Shown: positions 14,880-23,166, numbered from the stretch's first letter. The stretch: DNA of 23,795 bases from UBA10364 sp905182675 (GCA_963933975.1 CAWVWE010000031.1:1-23795), one strand, 5' to 3'. A program made the numbers and translations. The notes: generated by a model from the letters alone, not told the origin.

Positions 14880-16091
14880 CTACAGATTTCCGAAAAGCAA
14901 CGCGTCATTTGAAAACGGAAGGTCGAAATGTTCGCCTAAATGTCGCTTGGTAAGTAAACCTCGGTAAAGGTATAACCCAGCCCTCATGTTTAAGTCGTAA
15001 TGTAAACTTTCCTGAACACCACCGAAATTGGCCAATTGCTGTATCATAGGTCCAACAATGTTACTCATAGCTATACTAGCTGTATGACCCACGGCACTTG
15101 CTATATTAGGCACACAGTAGTGTATAACATCATGTTTTTTGAACGTAGGATTTTCGTGTGAGGTCACTTCCGAAGTCTCGAAGCATCCTCCACTATCAAT
15201 ACTAATATCTATGATGACACTAGATTCCGGCATTTGCTCCACCATTTCCTCCGTTACGACAATTGGCGTCCTGCCATCCACAGGCCTCAATGCTCCTATA
15301 ACGACATCAGCTTCCCTGAGTCTTTTACTTAAAACTATCTCTTGAATAACTTCCGTCACGACGGACGAATCAAATTGAGCTTGCGCATGTCGCAATAGAT
15401 TAATGGAACTATCTACAAGCACCACGGCTGCACCCATTCCCCGGGCAGCATGAACTGCTGTGACACCAGCGACACCTGCCCCTATTACCACCACATTTGC
15501 AGGAGCTACTCCAGGAATACCTCCCATGAGTTTGCCTTTAGCTAAGCCGTTTAATCCTTCAGAAAGTAGGCTCGCCCCAACTCTAGCCGCCATTTGTCCC
15601 GCTATCTCACTCATCGCAATGCGCAATGCGCTTTGATCAAGCATATCTCGGACTTCTTCTAACGCAAGAGCTGTAATCTTCTTATCTGACAGTGCCTTGA
15701 AATAAGTGCGATCCCTGGTACGCAGTTGAAGGGCACTAATGAGTGTTTGGCTTCCCTTCATTTTAGAAATCTCTTCTTCCGTAGGAGGGGCGACCTTCGC
15801 GATGATTTCGCACTGGAAAACCTCAAGGCTGCTTGAAGTGATTTCAGCTCCAGCATCAGCATACATCATGTCATTAAAACCAGCTAAGTCTCCTGCACCA
15901 GATTCTATTTTAATACCATGGCCTACGTTTACCAGCATTTGAACACTTTCCGGTGTCAGAAGTATTCTATGCTCATTCATCTCCCGCTCTTTAGGAATAC
16001 CAATATGCAATTGTGCGTCTTTGGTATCTACAGCTAAACGTTCTTCTTGGGTCGCCCAAGAGGTTTCTGACCAACTTATATAATCACTCAT
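14880..16091 (-). CDS. ald: Alanine dehydrogenase / transhydrogenase-family NAD-dependent enzyme
   Basis: The 403-residue protein belongs to the alanine dehydrogenase/PNT family. It has an N-terminal substrate domain (GIPKEREMNEHRILLTPESV), a Rossmann region VVVIGAGVAGVTAVHAA and the family block VIIDISIDSGGCFETS followed by HYCVPNIAS. Compared with M. tuberculosis Ald recalled from memory, substrate-binding Arg15 is kept (Arg42 here), as are Lys75 (Lys99 in IIAKVAPP) and Asp270 (in DISIDSGG). The catalytic His96 (in FLHLAAS) is Gln122 here, in SALQLRTRD. There is an N-terminal extension of about 27 residues. The reaction, L-alanine to pyruvate and ammonia with NAD, is therefore likely from annotation habit but not certain. 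The start overlaps the tsaE stop by eight bases. Confidence 0.85.
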   Translation of the reverse strand: MSDYISWSETSWATQEERLAVDTKDAQLHIGIPKEREMNEHRILLTPESVQMLVNVGHGIKIESGAGDLAGFNDMMYADAGAEITSSSLEVFQCEIIAKVAPPTEEEISKMKGSQTLISALQLRTRDRTYFKALSDKKITALALEEVRDMLDQSALRIAMSEIAGQMAARVGASLLSEGLNGLAKGKLMGGIPGVAPANVVVIGAGVAGVTAVHAARGMGAAVVLVDSSINLLRHAQAQFDSSVVTEVIQEIVLSKRLREADVVIGALRPVDGRTPIVVTEEMVEQMPESSVIIDISIDSGGCFETSEVTSHENPTFKKHDVIHYCVPNIASAVGHTASIAMSNIVGPMIQQLANFGGVQESLHYDLNMRAGLYLYRGLLTKRHLGEHFDLPFSNDALLFGNL

Positions 16092-16557
16092 GGTTCCATA
16101 CTATTTCTCGCGTGTCTACATCTGGATAAAACTCTATATTCCTGTGTCCTTCGTTTTGCGATGTGATGTAAACTACTCCTATTCTGTAAGGTAGGAAAGA
16201 TTGAACATTCCTGCCCCATTCTATCCAGATGGGGCAACCTTCCTCGAGATATTCTTCAAAACCTAGATCGAATGCTTCCTCCTCATTTTCAATTCTGTAG
16301 GCATCCACGTGATACAGTTTGCCTTGAGGACCCAGATGTTCATCTATTAAAGAAAATGTAGGTGACGATCCAGTATCATTACTTCCCCATGTTGAAATGA
16401 GCGCATTACACAAAGTCGTCTTTCCACCTCCCATAGGAGCTTCCAAAAGGTTCACATGGTGTACTCTAGCGCGCCAAATCTCAGCCGCTACATCACTTAA
16501 ATCACCAATAGTTACTGCATCAAAACGCAGTGATTTATTTTCCGTTGAGGACCGCAT
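16084..16557 (-). CDS. tsaE: tRNA t6A biosynthesis ATPase TsaE
   Basis: The 157-residue P-loop protein supports the TsaBDE complex that adds threonylcarbamoyl to A37 of ANN-decoding tRNAs. It has a Walker A of form AxxxxGKT (APMGGGKT, 40-47), SSPTFSLI, the TsaE signature HVDAYRIENEEEAFDLGFEEYLEEG, and IWIEWGRNVQSFLP. These three blocks in this order are diagnostic. The start ATG lies inside the end of porX (23-base overlap), and its stop overlaps the alanine-dehydrogenase-like start by eight bases. TsaB and TsaD are not in the window. The first P-loop glycine is Ala, which the A/GxxxxGKT pattern allows. Confidence 0.94.
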   Translation of the reverse strand: MRSSTENKSLRFDAVTIGDLSDVAAEIWRARVHHVNLLEAPMGGGKTTLCNALISTWGSNDTGSSPTFSLIDEHLGPQGKLYHVDAYRIENEEEAFDLGFEEYLEEGCPIWIEWGRNVQSFLPYRIGVVYITSQNEGHRNIEFYPDVDTREIVWNHE

Positions 16558-18079
16558 AAGGGATAATTAACTCTTCTAAAGATACCCCGCCATGTTGATA
16601 CGTATTGCGGTAGTACTGTACAAAATGATTGAATCGGTTTGGGTAGACGTAAAAGAGGTCGTTTAAAGCAAAGATGTATTGATCAGCAATGTGATTTTTA
16701 GGGAGGCCGATGCTGTCCGGATTTTTCACCACCAAGCTATGCTTATTCTGGTAACTCATACCGTTCCCTGTCTTGAACCTTAGATTTGTCGTCAAATCCC
16801 GAGTACCGATTACTTTTGATGCTCGGTTTACATTTACAGTGCCATGATCGGTAGTGATCACTACCGTAAAACCTTGCTTAGCAGCCCATTGCATTGCTTT
16901 CCTTAGTGGCGAACTATCAAACCAAGTAGCCGTTAATCTTCTGTAAGCACTGTCGTTGCTCGCTAATTCTTTGACAACCTCCACATCAGTCCTGGCATGA
17001 GAAAGGGTATCCACAAAATTATATACCAACGTCACGACATCAGCTTCTTTATTTTCGTGGATGGAATCTATAAATTTATTAGCGCTCCTCAAATTAACCA
17101 CCTTGTGGTATTTCATTTGCTTACCTCCTAGTCCTAGAGCGTTTAATTGATGTTGGAAAAGCTCCTGTTCAAACTGGTTTTTACTCCCGTCCTCACTGTC
17201 TTCTTTCCAATATTGAGGCAATTCCTTTTTAATATCTCCAGGCATCATTCCTGCAAATAGCGCATTTCTTGCGTACTGGGTTGCTGTAGGTAGTATGCTG
17301 CTGTAAAGACCTTCATTTTCTATTTTAAAATCGTCTGTGACCTTTGGCTTAATGGCCAACCATTGGTCATACCGCAGGTTATCGACAACGACAAAAAATA
17401 CTTTTTCACCCTTGCGAATTCTAGGTGCTACGAGATGACCTATAACCTCGTGAGAAAGCATAGGTCTATCCGTGGTCTTGAACCAACTCTCATATTCATT
17501 CGACATGAATCGGCAAAACAACTCGTTTGCTTCCTTTTTTTGGTTAGACAAAACGCTTTTTAACCCTTCTTCACTCCCTTGGTCTAATTCCAATTCCCAA
17601 CGGAGCAGCTGCTTATAAAACGCAGCCCATTCTTTCCAAGTTTTCAGGCCTTGCATTTCCATGGTTAACTTTCCGAAAACCTGCTGATATCCCCTGGTAG
17701 TAGCTCTAGTAACCAACTCCTTGCCTTCCAAAATCCTCTTTAAACTCATCAGAACTTGATTTGGATTTACCGGCTTTATGAGGTAATCTTCGATCTTAGA
17801 ACCAATGGCCATCTCCATAATCTGCTCCTCTTCACTCTTTGTAATCATGACTATGGGCATTTCAGGACGAATAGCTTTCATTTTTTCCAGGGTTTCTAGG
17901 CCTGATAATCCTGGCATATTCTCATCAAGAAAAACAGCGTCAAATGGGCGCTCAACTACTAATTCTAGGGCATCTATACCATTGTTACAAGTGTCAAACG
18001 TATAACCCTTTCCCTCTAAAAACAGTAAATGTCCTTTGAGCATGTCAATTTCATCATCCACCCATAGAATATTTGGCAT
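16535..18079 (-). CDS. porX: PorX-type response regulator with PglZ phosphodiesterase domain
   Basis: The 514-residue protein, about the length of P. gingivalis PorX, has an N-terminal receiver (1-120) and a C-terminal PglZ alkaline-phosphatase-superfamily domain. Receiver residues are Asp8/Asp9, phospho-acceptor Asp52 (FLDENMPGLSG), Thr80 and Lys102. The phosphatase-fold set looks complete: Asp233 (VVVDNLRYDQW), the nucleophile region PTATQYARN (264-272), Asp357 and His361 (DTLSHAR), Asp411-His412 (TTDHGTVN) and His496 (YQHGG). In Bacteroidota, PorX with the kinase PorY controls T9SS genes, and its PglZ domain has been reported to hydrolyse oligonucleotide second messengers. The ATG at 18079 gives MPNILWVDDE, the proper receiver start; a longer frame to 18193 runs through the divergent promoter region. 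No PorY is nearby. It heads a unit with tsaE. Confidence 0.92.
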   Translation of the reverse strand: MPNILWVDDEIDMLKGHLLFLEGKGYTFDTCNNGIDALELVVERPFDAVFLDENMPGLSGLETLEKMKAIRPEMPIVMITKSEEEQIMEMAIGSKIEDYLIKPVNPNQVLMSLKRILEGKELVTRATTRGYQQVFGKLTMEMQGLKTWKEWAAFYKQLLRWELELDQGSEEGLKSVLSNQKKEANELFCRFMSNEYESWFKTTDRPMLSHEVIGHLVAPRIRKGEKVFFVVVDNLRYDQWLAIKPKVTDDFKIENEGLYSSILPTATQYARNALFAGMMPGDIKKELPQYWKEDSEDGSKNQFEQELFQHQLNALGLGGKQMKYHKVVNLRSANKFIDSIHENKEADVVTLVYNFVDTLSHARTDVEVVKELASNDSAYRRLTATWFDSSPLRKAMQWAAKQGFTVVITTDHGTVNVNRASKVIGTRDLTTNLRFKTGNGMSYQNKHSLVVKNPDSIGLPKNHIADQYIFALNDLFYVYPNRFNHFVQYYRNTYQHGGVSLEELIIPYAVLNGK

Positions 18080-18176
18080 AATTGGTCGTTTTAATCTTGT
18101 TAAAAGTAATGCGCGCATGCCACGGCTCGCTTGATGTCCTGTAGTATTTTTACGCTGCAGGTAAAACCGAAGAACA

Positions 18177-19415
18177 TTGAGCACGAAGAACAAAATTATT
18201 AACGACCCAATCTATGGGTTTATTACGGTTAAGGATCCGCTTATTTATAAGCTGATTGACCATCCCTACTTCCAACGTTTGCGTCGGATATCTCAACTAG
18301 GGCTGACTTACTTAGTTTATCCCGGTGCTTACCATACGCGATTCCATCATGCTATTGGTGCGATGCATCTCATGGGAAGAGCTATATATACATTGCGTCA
18401 AAAAGGACATGACATTACGACCGAGGAAGAACAAGGCGTGTTGGTTGCCATTCTCTTGCATGACATAGGCCATGGACCATTCTCTCATGCCCTTGAGCAC
18501 ACTTTAATTCCTGGCGTAAGTCATGAAGCATTGAGTCTGAAAATCATGGAAGAACTCAATTCCGAATTCGATGGTTCGCTCACACTGGCTATAGACATAT
18601 TCACAAACAAGTATCCAAAAACATTTTTACACCAGCTCATTTCATCTCAGTTAGATATGGACCGGTTGGATTATTTACGACGGGATTCATTTTACACAGG
18701 AGTGACAGAGGGAAGCGTGAATTCAGAGCGTTTGTTAACCATGTTGAATGTCTGTGATGACCAGCTAGTTGTAGATTCCAAGGGAATTTACAGCGTTGAA
18801 AAATTCTTAGTAGCTCGCCGTCTCATGTATTGGCAAGTGTACATGCATAAAACAGTGCTCAGTGCTGAGTTTATGCTCGTTAATATTTTAAAACGAGCAA
18901 AATATCTCGCTACTCAGGGTATTGAGCTCCCCGGAACCATCGCCTTAAAACATTTCTTAAACGCTGACTATAGTTGGAGTGACTTCGAGATAAACCCCCA
19001 AGTTTTACAAAAATTTCTCTTGCTAGATGATTTTGATGTAATGAGCGCCATAAAGGACTGGGCCTCACATTCTGACGCCATTCTAAGCGATCTAAGCACA
19101 CGTATCACGCACCGTAAACTATTAAAAATCAGGCTTCAAGAAACTCCATTTGAACAAGGTTTATCACAACGAATGGCAAAAGGGATAAAAGAGCAATACG
19201 GTTTTGAGCATGGTGAAGAGAAATACATGTTGATCATTGATAAGGTAAAGCACCATGCGTACAATAGTAAAAAGGGTCATATAAATCTGCTTTATAAAGA
19301 TGGGCGAACTAGTGATATCAGCGAAGCTGCCGATCAAATGACGATTAAGGCACTAAGTGAACCTGTAGAAAGACATTTCATTTGTTTCCCTAGAGAACTT
19401 AGAAACTTATTATGA
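18177..19415 (+). CDS. HD-domain phosphohydrolase (TTG start)
   Basis: The 412-residue protein is an HD-superfamily hydrolase. Likely metal ligands are His57/His58 (RFHHAIGAMHL), the paired His95-Asp96 in LLHDIGHGPFSHALE, and the Asp in QLDMDRLDYLRRDS. These match the group annotated as HD superfamily phosphohydrolases related to dGTP triphosphohydrolases, but the substrate is not proven. TTG at 18177 is the only usable start: an in-frame TAA lies at 18162, there is no ATG or GTG between, and the first downstream ATG would delete the conserved NDPIYGFI start. The gene is divergent from porX (97 bases apart) and overlaps lpxD by four bases (ATGA), heading the lipid A operon. A rare start may set low expression. 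Confidence 0.9.
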   Translation: MSTKNKIINDPIYGFITVKDPLIYKLIDHPYFQRLRRISQLGLTYLVYPGAYHTRFHHAIGAMHLMGRAIYTLRQKGHDITTEEEQGVLVAILLHDIGHGPFSHALEHTLIPGVSHEALSLKIMEELNSEFDGSLTLAIDIFTNKYPKTFLHQLISSQLDMDRLDYLRRDSFYTGVTEGSVNSERLLTMLNVCDDQLVVDSKGIYSVEKFLVARRLMYWQVYMHKTVLSAEFMLVNILKRAKYLATQGIELPGTIALKHFLNADYSWSDFEINPQVLQKFLLLDDFDVMSAIKDWASHSDAILSDLSTRITHRKLLKIRLQETPFEQGLSQRMAKGIKEQYGFEHGEEKYMLIIDKVKHHAYNSKKGHINLLYKDGRTSDISEAADQMTIKALSEPVERHFICFPRELRNLL

Positions 19416-20347
19416 GGCATCCTGCAACAACCCTCTACGACATCGCAGAGAACCTTGGTTTAGATACCCAGGGGGCATGGAAAGATGTCTCTATTACAGG
19501 TGTAGCGACATTAGATGATGCCGAAGCAGGTGACCTAAGCTTCCTGGCAAATCGCAAATATGCACATCAAGCCTCACAGACCAAAGCAAGTGTCATTCTT
19601 ACGGATCATCATAGCAAAATAGATCATCCAAAGGCCATCGTAATACGAGTAACGCAGCCCTATATGGTTCTAGCAAAACATTTGAACCAGATCGAGTCAA
19701 ATTTTAAAACACCACAGCGCAGCAACAAGTCAGTTCAAATACCTCAAACCGCACAAATTCATGCAAGCGCAATCCTATTGGAAGGTGTTTGTATTGAAGA
19801 CGACGTCGTGATAGGCGCACATTCAAAAATAGGTCCAGGAGCCAGAATTCTTGAAGGAAGTATTATAGGCGAACACGTCATTATAGACGCCGGTGCCGTC
19901 ATAGGTGCAGAAGGTTTTGGATGGGCACCAGATGAAAAAGGACAGTTCCATCGTATTCCACAACTTGGAAATGTGGTTTTACACAACCACGTATACATAG
20001 GGGCAAATACGACGATCGACAGAGCAGCGCTAGGCTCAACGACAATAGGAGAAGGCACAAAAATTGACAATTTGTGTATGATCGGTCATAATGTTGTGAT
20101 TGGAAAACACACCATTATAGCAGCGCAATCAGGCGTAGCTGGATCAACTACCATAGGCGACCATTGTATGATTGGTGGCCAGGTGGGAATTGCAGGGCAC
20201 CTTAAAATAGGGAACCAAGTCAAGATTTATGCTCAAAGTGGCGTAATGTCTGATGTTACGGACAATAGAACTATATTTGGGTCTCCTGCTTTGGACAGTC
20301 GACATTTTTTAAAATCGTTCGCAGCCTTTAAGAAACAAGGCGAATAA
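19412..20347 (+). CDS. lpxD: UDP-3-O-(3-hydroxyacyl)glucosamine N-acyltransferase (LpxD)
   Basis: The 311-residue protein adds the N-linked hydroxyacyl chain in the third step of lipid A synthesis. Residues 1-100 form the uridine-binding domain (LDDAEAGDLSFLANRKYAHQ). Residues about 105-290 are left-handed beta-helix hexapeptide repeats of the [LIV]-G-x type. The catalytic-type His is His226 in DNLCMIGHNVVIG, and IDAGAVIGAEGFGWAPDEKG is the LpxD-specific segment. The C-terminus is shorter than in E. coli LpxD (341 residues), with a reduced helical tail. The ATG shares an ATGA overlap with the HD gene, and lpxC/fabZ follows after five bases, so all are co-transcribed. Confidence 0.95.
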   Translation: MRHPATTLYDIAENLGLDTQGAWKDVSITGVATLDDAEAGDLSFLANRKYAHQASQTKASVILTDHHSKIDHPKAIVIRVTQPYMVLAKHLNQIESNFKTPQRSNKSVQIPQTAQIHASAILLEGVCIEDDVVIGAHSKIGPGARILEGSIIGEHVIIDAGAVIGAEGFGWAPDEKGQFHRIPQLGNVVLHNHVYIGANTTIDRAALGSTTIGEGTKIDNLCMIGHNVVIGKHTIIAAQSGVAGSTTIGDHCMIGGQVGIAGHLKIGNQVKIYAQSGVMSDVTDNRTIFGSPALDSRHFLKSFAAFKKQGE

Positions 20348-20352
20348 TTATT

Positions 20353-21729
20353 ATGATGCAGAAGACACTTTCAACTACTATTTCTTTCAAAGGAAATGCA
20401 CTTCACACTGGTGAATCCGTTAACGTAAATCTTGTACCTAGTGATACAAATACTGGAATCATATTTGTACGAACAGATTTAGATAACGCTGAAATACCTG
20501 CCTTAGTAAGGTATGTTAACAGGACGAACAGACAGACTATTCTACAAAATGGTGAAGCTACTGTTGGCACCGTAGAACACTTGATGTCAAGCCTTTACGC
20601 ACTTGGAATAGACAACCTTCGTATCGAATTAAATGGAAGTGAAATCCCCATTCTAGATGGCTCCGCTGCGCCCCTGGTTGACCTTATAATCGAGGCAGGA
20701 ATAAAGGAGCAATCCATAGAAAAAAATTACTACACCTTAGAAGAGCCTTTTGTTTACAAAGACGACGACGGCTCTGAAATAATGGCATTACCTAGCGAAG
20801 ATTTCGAGGTAAGTGCTCTTATAGATTATGGTTCGTCCGTTCTTGGACCACAGCATGCTCAATTAACTAAAATGACCGATTTCCGTTCGGAAATAGCCAG
20901 CGCCAGAACATTCAGTTTCCTTCGTGAATTAGAGCCCCTTTTAGACCAGGGACTCATCAAAGGAGGTGATCTTAATAACGCTATCGTATATGTCGACCAA
21001 GAAATGGCCCCAGGTACATTAGATAAGTTGAAGAAGGCCTTTGGAAAAGACAACGTAGACGTCACTCAGTTCGGGACATTGAATAATATTGACTTGAGGT
21101 TCTCTAATGAGGCCGCACGGCACAAACTATTAGATGTCGTAGGCGACATTGCCTTATTAGGCCGTCCATTAAAAGCGAGAATTATAGCGACGAAGCCAGG
21201 TCATGGTGTAAATGCCGAATTCACAAAAGCGCTCGCTGCCAAAATAAAAAAACAAGAAAGCAAACCGCAGGCTCCAAAATACGATCCGAACGCAGTACCT
21301 GTCAAAAATGTTGAAGAAATTATGGGGTTGATTCCACATAGATCTCCATTTTTGCTGGTTGATAAAATCATGACTTTAACCGAGGACAGAGTCGTCGGTA
21401 TCAAGGCCGTAACAATGAATGAGCCATTCTTTGTGGGTCACTTTCCTGGAGCTCCGGTTATGCCGGGCGTTTTACAAATAGAGGCTATGGCGCAGTGTGG
21501 AGGAATTCTTGCACTAAGCTCAGTTCCTGATCCGGAAAATTACCTGACGTATTTTATTAAATTAGATAATGCAAAGTTCAAACAAAAAGTAGTGCCCGGA
21601 GATACCTTGATTTTTGATTTAAAACTAATCTCTCCAATCCGCAGGGGTATAGTACACATGCTAGGAAGAGCCTTTGTTGGAAATACACTGGTATGTGAGG
21701 CTGAATTAATGGCACAGATTACAAAGTAA
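20353..21729 (+). CDS. lpxC/fabZ: Bifunctional LpxC deacetylase / FabZ dehydratase
   Basis: This 458-residue fusion joins two enzymes of envelope synthesis. Residues 1-300 are LpxC, the zinc deacetylase that commits UDP-3-O-acyl-GlcNAc to lipid A, with GTVEHLMSSL (ligand His76, catalytic Glu75) and HKLLDVVGD (ligands His257 and Asp261). A Lys/Gln/Pro-rich linker spans about 298-317. Residues about 318-456 are FabZ, which dehydrates 3-hydroxyacyl-ACP, with LIPHRSPFLLVDKI and the catalytic pair His363 and Glu377 in VGHFPGAPVMPGVLQIEAM. The fusion is characteristic of Bacteroidota. It puts the enzyme that drains hydroxyacyl-ACP to fatty acids on the same chain as the first committed lipid A enzyme. 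The start is Met1 or the adjacent Met2; the stop abuts the lpxA ATG. Confidence 0.97.
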   Translation: MMQKTLSTTISFKGNALHTGESVNVNLVPSDTNTGIIFVRTDLDNAEIPALVRYVNRTNRQTILQNGEATVGTVEHLMSSLYALGIDNLRIELNGSEIPILDGSAAPLVDLIIEAGIKEQSIEKNYYTLEEPFVYKDDDGSEIMALPSEDFEVSALIDYGSSVLGPQHAQLTKMTDFRSEIASARTFSFLRELEPLLDQGLIKGGDLNNAIVYVDQEMAPGTLDKLKKAFGKDNVDVTQFGTLNNIDLRFSNEAARHKLLDVVGDIALLGRPLKARIIATKPGHGVNAEFTKALAAKIKKQESKPQAPKYDPNAVPVKNVEEIMGLIPHRSPFLLVDKIMTLTEDRVVGIKAVTMNEPFFVGHFPGAPVMPGVLQIEAMAQCGGILALSSVPDPENYLTYFIKLDNAKFKQKVVPGDTLIFDLKLISPIRRGIVHMLGRAFVGNTLVCEAELMAQITK

Positions 21730-22500
21730 ATGATTCATAAATTCTCAAGCGTACATCCTGATGCTCAGATTGGAAACAATGTCGAGATTGGACCTTTTAG
21801 TACCATCGAAGCTAACGTTATCATTGGAGATGGTACTTGGATAGGTCCTAATGTAACTATCATGAACGGTGCAAGACTTGGATCCAATTGTCAAGTCTTC
21901 CCAGGAGCTGTCATTTCGGCTATTCCTCAAGATTTAAAATATGAAGGTGAGTTAACCACCGTTGAGATTGGAGATGAAACCACCATTCGTGAATGCGTAA
22001 CAATAAATAGGGGAACGAAAGCCTATGGAAAGACTGTCATTGGTAAAAAAGGACTTATCATGGCTTACGTGCACATAGCGCACGATTGTATCATAGGAGA
22101 TCACGTAATTCTTGTCAATTCAGTAGCCCTGGCAGGACACGTAGAAATAGGTAATTGGAGTATTGTTTCAGGTTTGTCTGCAGTTCATCAATTTGTCAAG
22201 ATTGGCGAGCATGCCATGGTGGGCGGAGGAGCAATGGTGCGTAAGGATGTACCTCCCTTTATAACCGCCGCAGGCGAACCAGTTACCTATGCAGGTGTTA
22301 ATAGCGTTGGACTAAAAAGACGAGGTTTTTCGAGTGTTGATGTCAATTTGATTCAAGATGTTTACCGTATTATATACCAAAGTGGCAGAAACATTTCCCA
22401 AGCCCTTGAGGTAGTCAAACGTGAGCATAACGCTGATCCAACCGTCTCACATATCATAGATTTTATAGAAAGTAGCACCAGAGGTCTCATTAGAAAGTAA
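21730..22500 (+). CDS. lpxA: UDP-N-acetylglucosamine acyltransferase (LpxA)
   Basis: The 256-residue enzyme transfers 3-hydroxyacyl from ACP to UDP-GlcNAc, the first lipid A step. A left-handed beta-helix of hexapeptide repeats covers about 8-185. The catalytic His is His118 in VHIAHDCIIGD, and LVNSVALAGHVEIG and SAVHQFVKIGEH follow in the normal LpxA order. The C-terminal helical part carries YAGVNSVGLKRRGFS. Length is standard. The ATG follows the TAA of lpxC/fabZ without a gap (TAA|ATG), and the next gene starts nine bases after its stop. Its shared operon with LpxC, LpxD and FabZ places the early lipid A enzymes under one control. Confidence 0.97.
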   Translation: MIHKFSSVHPDAQIGNNVEIGPFSTIEANVIIGDGTWIGPNVTIMNGARLGSNCQVFPGAVISAIPQDLKYEGELTTVEIGDETTIRECVTINRGTKAYGKTVIGKKGLIMAYVHIAHDCIIGDHVILVNSVALAGHVEIGNWSIVSGLSAVHQFVKIGEHAMVGGGAMVRKDVPPFITAAGEPVTYAGVNSVGLKRRGFSSVDVNLIQDVYRIIYQSGRNISQALEVVKREHNADPTVSHIIDFIESSTRGLIRK

Positions 22501-22509
22501 GTTACTGTT

Positions 22510-23127
22510 ATGATCGTTCTAGATAAATTACAGAAACAATACGGCAGACAAAAAATCTTGCAAACGGTCAGCTATACCTTTGCAAACCAATCACGCACAG
22601 TCATTCTAGGGTCCAATGGTTCAGGTAAATCTACACTCATAAAAATTTTATCAGGTGCTCTAGAAGCTAGCGATCACGCCCCTGTTTTCACCATTAACGC
22701 TCAAGAAGTATCAGCAAAAGAAATAGGTTTACATCTGACTATAGCTGCACCTTACGTGGCACTTAATCCGTTATTCACCCTTTCAGAAACCCTGGTTTTT
22801 CATAGAAGAATGTGCGGGTTTAGTCCATCATTTCACATAGAAGAATGGCTTTCAAAAGCAGATCTTTTAAAACACCTAGACAAGCGCCTGGCGACTTTCA
22901 GTTCAGGCATGCTGCAACGCGTAAGATTACTTCTTGCTATACCCAGCGATCGTTCGCTACTTCTACTTGATGAACCTACGAGTAACCTTGATAAGGCCGG
23001 TGTGCTACTTTACAAAGAGCTCATAGCGGGATTTACTGCAAACAAAACCATCATAGTAGCTAGTAACTACCACGCCGAAGAGTATTCCTTTTGTGACCAA
23101 GAACTACTACTAGAGAAACACTATTAA
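22510..23127 (+). CDS. Small ABC-type ATPase with degenerate Q-loop and switch histidine
   Basis: This 205-residue, single-domain ABC ATPase has no membrane segment. Walker A is GSNGSGKS (34-41) and Walker B LLLLDEPTSNLD (150-161), with catalytic Glu155. The signature is FSSGMLQR (130-137) rather than LSGGQ. At the Q-loop position the sequence reads LTIAAPYVALNP with no Gln. The switch His region reads VASNYHAEE, with Asn186 at the usual His place and a His two residues on. No permease gene is adjacent. It sits between lpxA (nine bases) and efp, so a lipid or envelope link is suggested by context only. It could pair with a distant permease or act outside transport. It resembles the compact CcmA-like class in size, but that assignment is not supported by neighbours. 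Confidence 0.85.
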   Translation: MIVLDKLQKQYGRQKILQTVSYTFANQSRTVILGSNGSGKSTLIKILSGALEASDHAPVFTINAQEVSAKEIGLHLTIAAPYVALNPLFTLSETLVFHRRMCGFSPSFHIEEWLSKADLLKHLDKRLATFSSGMLQRVRLLLAIPSDRSLLLLDEPTSNLDKAGVLLYKELIAGFTANKTIIVASNYHAEEYSFCDQELLLEKHY

Positions 23128-23166
23128 GACCTTAACTTAGTATTCCGTAGAGCGAAGCATTTGCGT

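Noticed and set aside
16535..18079. PglZ domain as a sign of a BREX-type phage defence locus
   Set aside because: The PglZ domain is fused to a receiver domain as in PorX, and no BrxL, BrxC, PglX or other BREX genes are nearby.
18080..18193. N-terminal extension of PorX
   Set aside because: Receiver domains normally begin a few residues before the WVDDE-type motif, as given by the ATG at 18079; the extension is basic, unstructured-looking and overlaps the HD gene start.
18177..19415. Calling the HD protein a dGTP triphosphohydrolase outright
   Set aside because: The HD ligands are present, but the sequence alone does not separate dGTPases from other HD phosphohydrolases of this type.
19759..20070. 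A 103-codon antisense frame within lpxD
   Set aside because: It runs opposite hexapeptide-repeat coding sequence, whose composition favours long antisense frames; no recognisable product.
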